A stretch of 50,764 bases of DNA. Origin: Akkermansiaceae bacterium. Its GTDB lineage: Bacteria; Verrucomicrobiota; Verrucomicrobiia; Verrucomicrobiales; Akkermansiaceae. The position numbers were made by a program, and so were the translations under genes. Positions within the stretch are counted from its first letter, which is position 1. Each line of letters starts with the position of its first letter. The stretch is from NCBI GenBank assembly GCA_021733795.1, contig JAIPKB010000017.1, forward strand, positions 1 to 50,764, given 5' to 3'. Under the pieces are notes generated by a model, which was not told where the DNA came from, did not search any database, and worked only from the letters and a program-made list of their open reading frames with translations. Below are positions 21,872-30,254 of this stretch, piece after piece.

Positions 21872-23431
21872 ATGAAGCCCAACCCACCCAGTCTGAAACA
21901 CGAGCTGCGCACACCGCTGAACCACATCATCGGGTTCTGCGAAATGTTGATCGAAGAGGCGCAGGATCAGGCGCAGGATGAGTCGCCCGGACGCCGCCTG
22001 CGGGTTCCCGATCTGGAACGCATCCACGAGGCGGGCCGCCGCCTGCTCGGCGTGATCAACACTCTTTTCGACGACAGCATTCCCGAGGCGGAGCGGCTGG
22101 AGGAGTCGCATATCCATCATGAGGTCCGCACCCCGCTCAACCAGATCATCGGCTACACCGAGCTGCTCCAGGAGGAGGCCGCTGATCTCAATGACCAGGC
22201 CTGCGTGAACGATCTCGCGAAAATCCACACCGCGGCCCTCCGCCTGCTCGACCTGGTGTTCGCCAACTTCGGCGGGCAAGGCTTCCCGGGCGATGCCGCC
22301 GAGCGCCTCGACCCCCACCAGCCGGTGAGCCTCCTGCACCGGGAACCCGAAATCCCGGGCGTGCCGGAAACGGACGACCCGGCACGGGCCAACCACCTTG
22401 GCTCCATCCTCATCGCCGACGATGACAGCGCCAACCGGGAAATGCTCGCCCGCCGGCTCCGGCGGCTCGGCCACACCGTCAGCATGGCGGAAAACGGCAG
22501 GCAGGCGGTGGAGATGATCCGCAGCCAATCCTTCGACCTCCTGTTGCTCGACATCGTGATGCCGGAGATGGATGGCTATGAGGTGCTCAAATATCTCCAG
22601 GCGAACCGGCCCGCCTCGCACCTGCCGGTGATCGTTTTGTCGGCCTCGGATGACTCGAAGAAGGTCGCCCGCTCGATCAAACTCGGCGCGCAGGACTATT
22701 TGCCGAAGCCGTTTGACCCCGCCTTGCTGCAGGCCCGGATCGGATCCTGTCTCGAGAAGAAGCGCCTCCGCGACCGCGAGGCCGCCTACCTCAAGACCAT
22801 CCAGTACGAGCGGGATCGCTCCGAGGATCTGCTGCGGGTCATCCTGCCCGCCGATATCGCCGCCGAACTCAAAGCCAAAGGCGAGGTGCGCCCCCGCCGG
22901 GTTGAGAACGTCGGCGTGCTGTTCGCCGACGTCGCCGGTTTCACCCACTACTGTGACAGCCGGGACCCGGAAACGGTGCACTGTGATCTCCAGAGTCTGG
23001 TCAAGGAACTCGAAATCCTGACCGCCGCCCACGGGATGGAAAAGATCAAGACCATCGGCGACGCCTTCCTCGCCGCCGCCGGCCTGCTGAGATCCAGCCA
23101 TGAATCCACTCTCGATTGCGTTCGCTGCGGGCTCGCCATGATCCGGGCGGCCAGGAGCCTTCCCTGCGAGTGGGAACTGCGCATCGGGGTGCATTGCGGA
23201 CCCGTCGTCGCCGGCATCGTCGGCCGTCAGAAATACCAGTATGACATTTGGGGAGACACGGTGAACACCGCCTCCAGAGTCCAGGGCGAGGCTCCCGTCG
23301 GTGGGCTTTGCGTGAACTTCCAAACCTGGTGCTTGATCGAGCACCATTGCGCGGGCCGCTCCCTCGGGCACCGCGAGTTGAAGGGCAAGGGCGCGCAGGA
23401 ATTGTTTCAAATCGAAAGCGTCCGAGACTAA
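21872..23431 (+). CDS. Tandem DHp-receiver-class III adenylate cyclase
   Basis: A 519-residue cytoplasmic protein without a membrane segment. It begins with two successive histidine-kinase phosphoacceptor modules: KHELRTPLN with His10 and HHEVRTPLN with His83, each followed by a second helix (DLERIHEAGRRLL, DLAKIHTAALRLL). No HATPase domain follows either. A receiver comes next (acidic DDD183-185, Asp227, Lys279), a helical linker (about 295-340), then a class III cyclase catalytic domain. Both metal Asp residues (Asp353 in FADVAGFT, Asp397 in TIGDAF), adenine-selecting Lys393 and Asp458 (YDIWGDTVN), and transition-state Asn465 and Arg469 are present, so it should make cAMP from ATP. It is the last gene of the kinase operon and the likely output: phosphate from HK1/HK2 may reach its His or Asp residues and set cyclase activity. 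Confidence 0.9.
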   Translation: MKPNPPSLKHELRTPLNHIIGFCEMLIEEAQDQAQDESPGRRLRVPDLERIHEAGRRLLGVINTLFDDSIPEAERLEESHIHHEVRTPLNQIIGYTELLQEEAADLNDQACVNDLAKIHTAALRLLDLVFANFGGQGFPGDAAERLDPHQPVSLLHREPEIPGVPETDDPARANHLGSILIADDDSANREMLARRLRRLGHTVSMAENGRQAVEMIRSQSFDLLLLDIVMPEMDGYEVLKYLQANRPASHLPVIVLSASDDSKKVARSIKLGAQDYLPKPFDPALLQARIGSCLEKKRLRDREAAYLKTIQYERDRSEDLLRVILPADIAAELKAKGEVRPRRVENVGVLFADVAGFTHYCDSRDPETVHCDLQSLVKELEILTAAHGMEKIKTIGDAFLAAAGLLRSSHESTLDCVRCGLAMIRAARSLPCEWELRIGVHCGPVVAGIVGRQKYQYDIWGDTVNTASRVQGEAPVGGLCVNFQTWCLIEHHCAGRSLGHRELKGKGAQELFQIESVRD

Positions 23432-23471
23432 GGATCTCCTTGACGAGCGAACCGCCGCCCGTTCCCCCGCC

Positions 23472-25961
23472 TCAATTCGCTTGCTTGAGGACCTTTGCCG
23501 GTTGCTTTTCCACGCCCAGAATGTTGCCGGGATCAAGATCAAAGACCGGCCAGACGATTTCGCCCCGCTGCTGCGCGGCTTCATCGTGGTAGGCACCGAG
23601 CTCGTTGGAATTGCAGTCCAACCACATGGTGATGCGGCGAAATTCTTCCTTCGTCAGGTCCACCTCATAATGGGTCTGGTCGAGGAACTCCAGCAGGGGT
23701 GCGCCGTAGGCACCGTGCTTGCCCGGCACGCTTCGCGAACCGCCGTGGCCCGGGATCGTCAGCCAGTGGCCCGACTGTGGTTTCCCGCCGACCAGATAGA
23801 AAGCGTAGGGTTGGAGGCTCTGGTAACTCATGTCTGGGCCTTTGCCCTGCTCCTGGTGGCAGGTGGCGCATTTGTCCCGGAGGACACCTTCGACAAGGCG
23901 GTGGAAATTCAACGGCTCCAAGCCACCCACCTCGGGCCGGATGGGCGAGGGCGCCCTTTGCACGGCAAGCGGCGAGGCGGTGCCCGTGGCCTTCCACTTC
24001 GATTCGTGGCATCCGAAACACGTCAACTGCTCCCCTGGATGCACATAGGTCACCGACCGCATGGATTGTACGGCCAGACCTTTTTCGTCCAGCAACTGGA
24101 AGCCGATGGCCTTGCCCACCGGGGCCTCGAAATACGCGCTGCCGTCCTCTTCGACCGGGACCACGCCGAGCACCATCCGGGCCAGGCTTTGTTCCGCATA
24201 GCCGATGGTCGGCTGGAACAGCGGCTGGGTCGACTTCGGGAAATACTGGATGATACGCAGTTCCTTGAGCTTCGTTCCCGGCGGCCAAGGCAGATCGGCG
24301 TCGTAGGCATTCATCACGGCGATCGTGGCCTTGGGGGCGTCGGCCGCGGCCCGTTCACCTTGCCACGTCCGCACAGGAATGACCGGTGGCACGGGCCGCG
24401 GCCGCAGCGGAATCGGGCCGACCGGGCGCAGGTCCTTGTTCAGACCCTTGCAGATCAGGTCGCAGTTGCCGAACTTGTCGATTAGATAGATTCCATCCTG
24501 ATAGTTGGCCAGATGAAAATCCTCGCTCAGCGGCCAGGGAGTGCCGTAGTCCCAAGACGTTTTGGCGTCGACCTCGGACTCTGGAAAGCGGTTTGGGGTG
24601 ATCCGCTTGACCTGTGACAAGAGTCCGTCGTCCTCCACTCCCACATCGATCAGCACCAGCGCTCCGAAGGGCTCGCCGTGGTGGGGGCCTGCGGTGGCGA
24701 CGTATTTGGAAGACCCGGGATAGTCGGCCGAGTGGGGAATCGCCCGGATATGCCATTCCGAACAGGGACGCGTGGTGAAGATACCAGGCCCGAAATCCGT
24801 GCCTTCCACCGTGGAAAAAGGTTGGACGTAGTTGCCGTGCGGAGACCGCGGGTCGCGACCATCGGGGAAGCAGGTCCACAGGTGTTGGGCGGCATTGGAA
24901 TTACGATCGACATAGTCCCAGCGCGTGTAGACGAGCATCCCTTCGTTGTTGACACTGGGCTGCCATTCATCGGTCTCATGGAAGCTTAAAGGAATGATGT
25001 CGCTTCCGTCCGCGTTCATCGAGTGCAGGAAAAACTGCACCGGTCCGCGGTCCATGAAGCACCGCGAAAAAATCGGGCCCTGCCCGCGGTGATCGGTGCG
25101 GGTGGAGATGAAGGCAATGCGCCCATCCGGCAGCCAGCACGGATCGAAATCGTTGTGGTTGCCTGTGGTCAATTGCACCAGGCGGGAACCGTCCACGTTG
25201 ACCTTGAAGATGTGAAAGCTGTTGTCCTCGGTATATTCCCAGACCCGCGGCCGGTCGGCGTAGACGGGCTTGGCATAGGCGAAGAGGATTTCCCTGCCGT
25301 CAAACGAGAGAGCGGCCGAGAGGAAGGCGCCGCCGGCAAGTGGCTGCCCCTGCCACGGGCCGTTCTCAAGGGTGGCGTGTTCCAGGACATGGGTCACGAC
25401 GGGGGTGTCCGACTTGATGTTGCGCGCGATGTAGAGGCCCCCCCCGTATCGCTGGGTGTGGCCGAACGACGCGGTGGTCATGTGTCCTCCGGCGAAATTA
25501 TCGGCACCGAAGCACTTTCGTTCCACGAAAAGAATGTCGTTGAAATCGAGCAAGGGATTGGCAAAGGCCGCCCGGCGGCCAATGGCCCTGACGGCCTGAT
25601 AGATGTCCGCTTGTTCGCCGGTCCCGGGGCCGGTGTCCACGCTCCGCCTGACCAGGCTGTCGAGCTCGCGTTGTAGATCGTCCGGTTCACCTGCGGCGGA
25701 CGCCGCCTTCTGAAACCCGAGCAGGGCCCTGGTGCGCCGGACCGCCACATCCAGCGGGTGCCGGTCGGTGGGGAGAATCAGAGAGTTGCGATCCAACATC
25801 TCGGATGCCGCAGGCTGGTTTCCGCCGCCGTCGATCTGCTTTTCGAGCCTGGCGTACTGGTCCATCCAGTCGCGGACCACTTCTCTGGGCGGGGCCGCCG
25901 TGGACAGGAGCGGGCATAACATGCCCCCGAGCGAGGTCACGATCACGATTCTGGTATTCAT
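23472..25961 (-). CDS. Hydrazine-synthase-alpha-like diheme protein with propeller
   Basis: An 829-residue exported protein (signal peptide ending near LLSTAAPP). The central part resembles WD40-like/PD40 propeller repeats (LSFDGREILFAYAK, WLPDGRIAFISTR). The C-terminal part holds two c-type haem sites, CFGCH (about 646) and CATCH (about 697), inside the context known from hydrazine synthase alpha-like proteins. Such homologues are frequent in Planctomycetes and Verrucomicrobiota that are not anammox organisms, so hydrazine synthesis is not implied: no beta/gamma subunits or other anammox genes are here. A redox or substrate-oxidation role in the periplasm is plausible. It converges with the cyclase gene with only 40 nt between stops and has no operon partner. 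Confidence 0.8.
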   Translation of the reverse strand: MNTRIVIVTSLGGMLCPLLSTAAPPREVVRDWMDQYARLEKQIDGGGNQPAASEMLDRNSLILPTDRHPLDVAVRRTRALLGFQKAASAAGEPDDLQRELDSLVRRSVDTGPGTGEQADIYQAVRAIGRRAAFANPLLDFNDILFVERKCFGADNFAGGHMTTASFGHTQRYGGGLYIARNIKSDTPVVTHVLEHATLENGPWQGQPLAGGAFLSAALSFDGREILFAYAKPVYADRPRVWEYTEDNSFHIFKVNVDGSRLVQLTTGNHNDFDPCWLPDGRIAFISTRTDHRGQGPIFSRCFMDRGPVQFFLHSMNADGSDIIPLSFHETDEWQPSVNNEGMLVYTRWDYVDRNSNAAQHLWTCFPDGRDPRSPHGNYVQPFSTVEGTDFGPGIFTTRPCSEWHIRAIPHSADYPGSSKYVATAGPHHGEPFGALVLIDVGVEDDGLLSQVKRITPNRFPESEVDAKTSWDYGTPWPLSEDFHLANYQDGIYLIDKFGNCDLICKGLNKDLRPVGPIPLRPRPVPPVIPVRTWQGERAAADAPKATIAVMNAYDADLPWPPGTKLKELRIIQYFPKSTQPLFQPTIGYAEQSLARMVLGVVPVEEDGSAYFEAPVGKAIGFQLLDEKGLAVQSMRSVTYVHPGEQLTCFGCHESKWKATGTASPLAVQRAPSPIRPEVGGLEPLNFHRLVEGVLRDKCATCHQEQGKGPDMSYQSLQPYAFYLVGGKPQSGHWLTIPGHGGSRSVPGKHGAYGAPLLEFLDQTHYEVDLTKEEFRRITMWLDCNSNELGAYHDEAAQQRGEIVWPVFDLDPGNILGVEKQPAKVLKQAN

Positions 25962-26108
25962 GCTGCGGGAATTTTTTGATCACCTGCCTTAACCGGGTGT
26001 GTGCCGAGCATGTGTGTTCGAGACTGCGAGACGGGTCAATCAAGCGACAGCTATCTGATATTGCGAGGCTGACCAAGCAAAATCCACCCAAATCCACCAG
26101 ATCTGACG

Positions 26109-26510
26109 TCAGGCGTGCATCTGTTGCAGCATGCTGTCTTTGTCGTAGATCTCCCACGCTTCCGCCAGTTTGGCGTTTTCGATTCGGAACGTGCTGATGG
26201 CCGGCAAGCGAATGATGTTGCCCTTGGGCATGATGCCGGCGAACTCGCCGATGTGTTTGACCGTCACCACAAAATGGCAGTCCACCTTATCGCCTTCGGC
26301 AATCATGAATTCGATATCAATCTTCATGCCGCTGAAGATGCTGCCGAGGATGTCCTTGAAAAACCGGCGGACGCCTGCCGGGCCGGGTGGCAGGTCGGGC
26401 GGCATGTGATGATCCACGAACGTGTCGCTGACCACCTGTCCAATCCCGGACAGGTCGCCCATTGCCTCGGTGTAATACCGTCGAACCAGAGTCTTGTTGG
26501 ATTCTAACAT
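26109..26510 (-). CDS. SnoaL-like/ester-cyclase family protein
   Basis: A 133-residue single-domain protein of the NTF2-like fold. It opens with NKTLVRRYYTEAMGDL and has FVDHHMPP, GPAGVRRFFKDI and ISTFRIENAKLAEAWEIYD, the arrangement typical of SnoaL-like polyketide cyclase relatives. Members are mostly small-molecule hydrolases, isomerases or cyclases, or are uncharacterised; no substrate can be assigned. It has no partner gene: the upstream side is a 441-nt gap shared with a divergent isomerase gene. A 12-nt perfect palindrome lies 26 nt before its start. Confidence 0.85.
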   Translation of the reverse strand: MLESNKTLVRRYYTEAMGDLSGIGQVVSDTFVDHHMPPDLPPGPAGVRRFFKDILGSIFSGMKIDIEFMIAEGDKVDCHFVVTVKHIGEFAGIMPKGNIIRLPAISTFRIENAKLAEAWEIYDKDSMLQQMHA

Positions 26511-26951
26511 GGGATGTTTCGTTTTTGGTTGAGATGCGTGCGCACGCGTTTATCACAATCCAGCGATCTTGGCAACCAGATTACTGCTAAGAAACTGCTT
26601 TGGGGGTGAAAGCCGTTGGAAGAGTCGGTGGCCGGACCCGGGGGCGGGAAAGGCGCCATTACCGTCCGGTTGGCCAGGCACAACCTGAGAGAGTTGATCT
26701 TGATTATTCGGGTTGCTGACACGGCAAGCCCGTTCCGGAGGAATTTTCGCCCCTCCCGCCGATTTTCCTTGGCCTGGTGGGGGAAAACCGTAGCCTCGGT
26801 CCGGGAAAGACAGTCCCCGAAAGATCGTCCCGTGATCCTCACCACACAGCCGTTTGGCCGGAAGAAGTGCTCCGTTCACCTCGGCAGGGTGGCGGATTGC
26901 GCGGCTCCGGCTGCTCTCACCTGAAAAAACATCCTAACAACCAAAAACGAA
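26511..26951. other. Divergent intergenic region
   Basis: This 441-nt gap separates the leftward SnoaL-like gene from the rightward isomerase gene and should hold both promoters. I see no convincing gene, tRNA or tandem repeat. The short open frames on both strands have no recognisable features. Confidence 0.5.
26536..26547. promoter_or_regulatory. Perfect 12-nt palindrome upstream of the SnoaL-like gene
   Basis: GCGTGCGCACGC is self-complementary and sits 26 nt before the leftward start codon, where a repressor site could block transcription. No second copy was found in the gap, so this could be chance in GC-rich DNA. Confidence 0.25.
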
Positions 26952-27908
26952 ATGAAACGGCGTGATTTTTTAACAACTGGCACGGCGGTCGGAGCTGCTG
27001 TGGTGTGCGGAACGCAACAAACAACGGCGCAAGTGACGACCCGCCCTGGAACAAGCAAGATGCCTCACCTGCCGCCACCCGCAAACCCGGCCGAATTCAA
27101 TCTTTGTTTGCAGTGGGGAGCGATTCCCGGTGACGAGATCAATGAAAAACTTGATTTTCTGGAGGCGAATGGTTTTTCCGCCGTGGAAATTCCGTCGGGT
27201 GATTGGCCGATCAAGAATGGCGAAGAGCTGAAAAAGGCAATGACTGGGCGCAAACTATTCATTGCCACTGCCTGCGGTCCGAGTGACTTTTCCTATGCCG
27301 AGCCTGAGAAACGCGAAGCCGAGGTGCAGAAATTCCTGCCGATTATCGAGGCCTTGGGCGCGATCAAGTCGGTGGGACTCATTTTGTGTCCCGCACGCGG
27401 AGAAGTTCCGATGGGTTTTGCGGAACTGCGTGAGGATTTTGTAACCCATACTGGCAAGCGCTTGGCGGAGCATGCCGCCAAGCATGGCACATCCATCGTC
27501 TTGGAGCCGTTGCGGCGCCACGAAACGCCGTTCCTGCGGCAGGTGGCGGATGGAGCGCGGATGGCGGCGGACATCGGTCCTGGTGCGACCGTGATGGGCG
27601 ATTTCTGGCACATGGGCTTGGAAGAGACGAGTTTTATGGGTGCCTTTATTTGCGCGGGCAAGTTGCTTTCGCATGTGCATATCGCAGGGTTGAAAGAGCG
27701 GATCATCCCTGGCGTCCATCCTGAGGCGGATCAATATGTGGATGGATTCAAGGGTTTGAAAATGATTGGCTATCGCGGTGCCATCAGCTTTGAGGGTGGT
27801 TGGCCCAGGGATCCGGCTGATCCTAAGAAAAGCATCCCGCAAGAAGAAAAGACGAAATTGATTTTGAACATGGTGAGGCTCCTGCGCGAGCAATGGGAAA
27901 TGGCTTGA
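26952..27908 (+). CDS. Sugar phosphate isomerase/epimerase-type TIM-barrel protein with Tat signal
   Basis: A 318-residue protein of the xylose-isomerase-like TIM-barrel family (AP endonuclease 2 superfamily). The N-terminus MKRRDFLTTGTAVGAAVV is a twin-arginine export signal, common for these enzymes in this bacterial group. The barrel follows: FLEANGFSAVEIPSGDW, IEALGAIKSVGLILCPA, GTSIVLEPLRRHETPFL (metal-binding Glu region), GDFWHMGLEE and GAISFEGGW. Substrates in the family range from hydroxypyruvate to inosose and other keto-sugars, and this one cannot be chosen. It stands alone; no Shine-Dalgarno-like motif is visible. Confidence 0.87.
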   Translation: MKRRDFLTTGTAVGAAVVCGTQQTTAQVTTRPGTSKMPHLPPPANPAEFNLCLQWGAIPGDEINEKLDFLEANGFSAVEIPSGDWPIKNGEELKKAMTGRKLFIATACGPSDFSYAEPEKREAEVQKFLPIIEALGAIKSVGLILCPARGEVPMGFAELREDFVTHTGKRLAEHAAKHGTSIVLEPLRRHETPFLRQVADGARMAADIGPGATVMGDFWHMGLEETSFMGAFICAGKLLSHVHIAGLKERIIPGVHPEADQYVDGFKGLKMIGYRGAISFEGGWPRDPADPKKSIPQEEKTKLILNMVRLLREQWEMA

Positions 27909-28250
27909 AATTATCCTGCGGCAGAATCCGAACCCTCATTCAGTTTCGCTTGAGCCTTTAAATGGTGGCTTTGAAATGGGCAAGCTGCTTCCCAATTCTC
28001 CGCTCCGGCAGCCGGCCTTTATCAGACCACTGTAACGTTTTCCGACAACACCCCAAGAACTCACTTGACCGCAATACCCTGAAAATGGGCTCCACGGCAC
28101 TACGAGATTTATTGAACTTTATTTCTTGACATACGGCCAAAGCAATCTATTACAACGATATCGTCGGCCCCAGGTGGTGGAACTTTCCGTGATTGCGGAG
28201 GCTGCTTTTGGGCCGGCGCCACATTCATTGATAGAGAAAACACACCCGCC
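27909..28250 (+). other. Intergenic region before the secreted protein gene
   Basis: This 342-nt stretch has lower GC than its surroundings. It holds no recognisable gene or RNA. A good -35-like box lies near its end (separate entry). Confidence 0.5.
28126..28153 (+). promoter_or_regulatory. Candidate sigma-70 type promoter
   Basis: TTGACA (28126-28131), 16 nt, TATTAC (28148-28153). The -35 is perfect and the -10 matches TATAAT at 4 of 6. It points to the secreted-protein gene and would give a long leader of about 250 nt if translation starts at 28407. Confidence 0.4.
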
Positions 28251-28323
28251 ATGACCCATTCGCAACATCCCGGGGATTCCCGCCGCTTTGTCTCCTCCCG
28301 CAGCATGATCACCGGCATCCCCA

Positions 28324-28341
28324 GTCCCCCCCCGGGGGGAC
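28324..28341. promoter_or_regulatory. GC hairpin in the leader of the secreted protein gene
   Basis: GTCCCCCC and GGGGGGAC form an 8-bp perfect stem with a 2-nt loop, 65 nt before the ATG at 28407. It could act in the leader mRNA; it argues that translation does not start at the in-frame ATG at 28251. Confidence 0.4.
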
Positions 28342-28406
28342 GGAGCGGTGCTAGGTCTTTCGCTGGAGCGGCACATGCCAGACAACTTCCGTTCACACCC
28401 GCGATC

Positions 28407-29612
28407 ATGGGGCTCATCGCGCTTCGGTCTCCGCTGCGCGTGATCGCATTGTTCAGTCCGCTGCTGTTGGCCTCGCCCGCTTCGGCCGACCTCGTCTACG
28501 CCGGACTCAACCACACCGAGCTGGGTGAGGCGGTACTCACAGCAACCCCTGGCAGCCAGATACTGAGCGTATCCAATATTGGCAGCAGCGGCCTGGATGG
28601 GGTGGAAATCCACTTGCCTGCGCCAGACGGCCATCGACTCAATGTTTACTATCAGATTCCTGCAACCGACGGCACCCTCAACTTCACTGGGGTCGGGTCG
28701 ACCGGTGCCGGGTCCGAGCAGGAGGTTGGCAACACCCGCATCGAGTATGCCGGCGACACCGCGGCCGTCTCGTTTGATTATTCAGCCATCGGCTCGCCCA
28801 CCTACACGCTGCGCATTTACAACGGCAGGCAGCTCGTTCACGAAAGTCAGGGACACCCCTCGGGAACTGCAAGTGTGGTGAAATCCCGGTTCAAATTCAG
28901 GCGACTGCCAATGGACGATGTTCACATGGGGTGGTGGGAGCAAGTCGGCGAACTCACCCTGGGGGGGCCTGCGCCAGAGTACATCTGGCATCCGGGATAT
29001 ACCTGCGACACCATGCCAGGGGGGCAAACGAACAGAGTCATCGGAGGACCCGAGGTATTTGGAGATCTTTTGATCGGCATCCCGGAGAATCCGTCAGCAA
29101 CGGTTCTGGCGGCTTCACGGTTCAAGATCCAGGCGGGCGGCCAGATCACCGACTTCCAAATCGGTGCCGAGTCGTTCAGTTCCGATTCGGTCACGCCGCT
29201 CCCCTACTCCATCTGGGCCCACAACGTCGCGGCAATCGGTGATATTACCCTGGCCGAGCTGGGCGGTCCACATGATGACTACGATCACGACGGCTTTAGC
29301 AATCAGTTGGAGTATGCATTCGGCAGCGATCCGCTGGTTTCAGCCAACGGACCCGTGATCACAAGCGGACAAGCCACTTTCAGTTTGATTGGCACCACCG
29401 ACGAGTATCTCACCCTGTCCGGCAGGCGCCCGGCAGATCGCATGATGCCGGTGGCCCAGGCCAGTGATAACCTTCTGTCATGGGCTACAGCGGTCCTGGT
29501 CAGCAGTGTGTCGCAGCCTGATGGCCGCGTGCTCGACACCTGGCGGACGCCGGATCCCATGCACACCAAGCCACGTGCGATGCTGCGCTTTCAGGTGACC
29601 ACAGCGGAATAG
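28407..29612 (+). CDS. Secreted protein with Ca-loop-like C-terminal tail, function unknown
   Basis: A 401-residue exported protein. The ATG at 28407 yields a good signal peptide (MGLIALRSPLRVIALFSPLLL, cleavage after SPASA); an upstream in-frame ATG at 28251 would add 52 non-hydrophobic residues. The mature part looks like all-beta sandwich sequence without a family I can name. The C-terminal 130 residues start with DDYDHDGFSNQLEYAFGSDP, then FSLIGTTDEYLTLSGRR and SDNLLSWATAVL, the same arrangement as the tail of the PATR protein at 0.1-6.9 kb. It stands alone behind its own likely promoter. Confidence 0.82.
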   Translation: MGLIALRSPLRVIALFSPLLLASPASADLVYAGLNHTELGEAVLTATPGSQILSVSNIGSSGLDGVEIHLPAPDGHRLNVYYQIPATDGTLNFTGVGSTGAGSEQEVGNTRIEYAGDTAAVSFDYSAIGSPTYTLRIYNGRQLVHESQGHPSGTASVVKSRFKFRRLPMDDVHMGWWEQVGELTLGGPAPEYIWHPGYTCDTMPGGQTNRVIGGPEVFGDLLIGIPENPSATVLAASRFKIQAGGQITDFQIGAESFSSDSVTPLPYSIWAHNVAAIGDITLAELGGPHDDYDHDGFSNQLEYAFGSDPLVSANGPVITSGQATFSLIGTTDEYLTLSGRRPADRMMPVAQASDNLLSWATAVLVSSVSQPDGRVLDTWRTPDPMHTKPRAMLRFQVTTAE

Positions 29613-29684
29613 CCCGGCAACCAGCACCCGCGCTTCGGGAAACCCCATCTTGTTTGCCCATCGGTTTCCTCCTGCCGGTGCTGG

Positions 29685-30020
29685 CTAACGGCCTTTGGCC
29701 TTCGCCCAACAATTCTTGCGGAGTCCGCAGTAGCGGAGCGAATACCGGCCACCGGACGTTGCGGTCCGCCACTCCTGCTCGGACATCTGCCGTACCGGCT
29801 TGGGGCTCACGACATCCACGCAGTTCCCCGCCGCGTCCACATATTTGATATCAACCGGCATCAGCGAGCTGGAGGGGACCGCGACGGTGTCCACGGTATA
29901 AGCGGTCCTTCCGTCCGCAGTATCGCGGACCTGCCAGAACCGGGGCTGCGCGTCGGAGCAGCAGGCGCTGAGCATGAGGGAAAGAATGGTTAGAACGGCA
30001 AGGTTATGGAGGTTCTTCAT
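29685..30020 (-). CDS. Small putative lipoprotein
   Basis: A 111-residue protein with a lipoprotein signal (MKNLHNLAVLTILSLMLSAC, lipid Cys20). The mature part (RFWQVRDTADGRTAYTVDTV, VDIKYVDAAGNCVDVVSPKPVRQM) has no family I recognise. The last 20 residues (SLRYCGLRKNCWAKAKGR) are unusually basic and Cys-rich and may come from a repeat or a shifted end. It is divergent from the RAYT gene. Confidence 0.65.
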   Translation of the reverse strand: MKNLHNLAVLTILSLMLSACCSDAQPRFWQVRDTADGRTAYTVDTVAVPSSSLMPVDIKYVDAAGNCVDVVSPKPVRQMSEQEWRTATSGGRYSLRYCGLRKNCWAKAKGR

Positions 30021-30058
30021 GAGGATCTGGAGGTGAACCGGATCGTGGGCTCAAGCAT

Positions 30059-30090
30059 CCTCGCCACCGGCGAGGGGCGGGGGCTCCGCC
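30059..30090. repeat. REP-like hairpin upstream of the RAYT gene
   Basis: CCTCGCC (30059-30065) and GGCGAGG (30069-30075) form a 7-bp stem with a 3-nt loop; a second weaker stem GGCGG...CCGCC follows and contains GCTCC, the complement of the GGAGC box of the REP family in this window. It resembles half of a two-hairpin unit, so assignment to the family is tentative. Confidence 0.5.
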
Positions 30091-30152
30091 TGGTGGACGG
30101 TCAGTTGGGTGAACGGAATCACCCCGCGGGATGGGGACGGGGGCGATATCTA

Positions 30153-30181
30153 TTGACAGCCGGGTTGTTTTCGGTGATATT
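30153..30181 (+). promoter_or_regulatory. Candidate promoter of the RAYT gene
   Basis: TTGACA (30153-30158), a 17-nt gap and GATATT (30176-30181, 4 of 6 to TATAAT) lie about 75 nt before the RAYT start. The segment TGACAGCCGGGTT here recurs as TGACAGTCGGGTT about 220 nt after the gene, at 31578-31590. Confidence 0.4.
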
Positions 30182-30254
30182 CTCCCTTTCCGGGCTGGGT
30201 GCCACAGCGGCACTCGCTTGGATGAACATCCAAACCATTGAACTCCAATACATT

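Noticed and set aside
21857..23596. A 579-codon minus-strand frame opposite the cyclase gene
   Set aside because: It is antisense to a gene with all catalytic motifs and reads as compositional noise.
23472..25961. Evidence of anammox metabolism
   Set aside because: Only an alpha-like homologue is present; no hydrazine synthase beta/gamma or hydrazine dehydrogenase gene is in the window.
26511..28250. tRNA or other structured RNA genes in the gaps
   Set aside because: I found no cloverleaf, conserved T-loop sequence or riboswitch-like core in these gaps by eye.
30006..30254. N-terminal extension of the RAYT gene from an ATG at 30006
   Set aside because: It would translate through a hairpin and a good promoter candidate; similarity to RAYTs begins at 30255.
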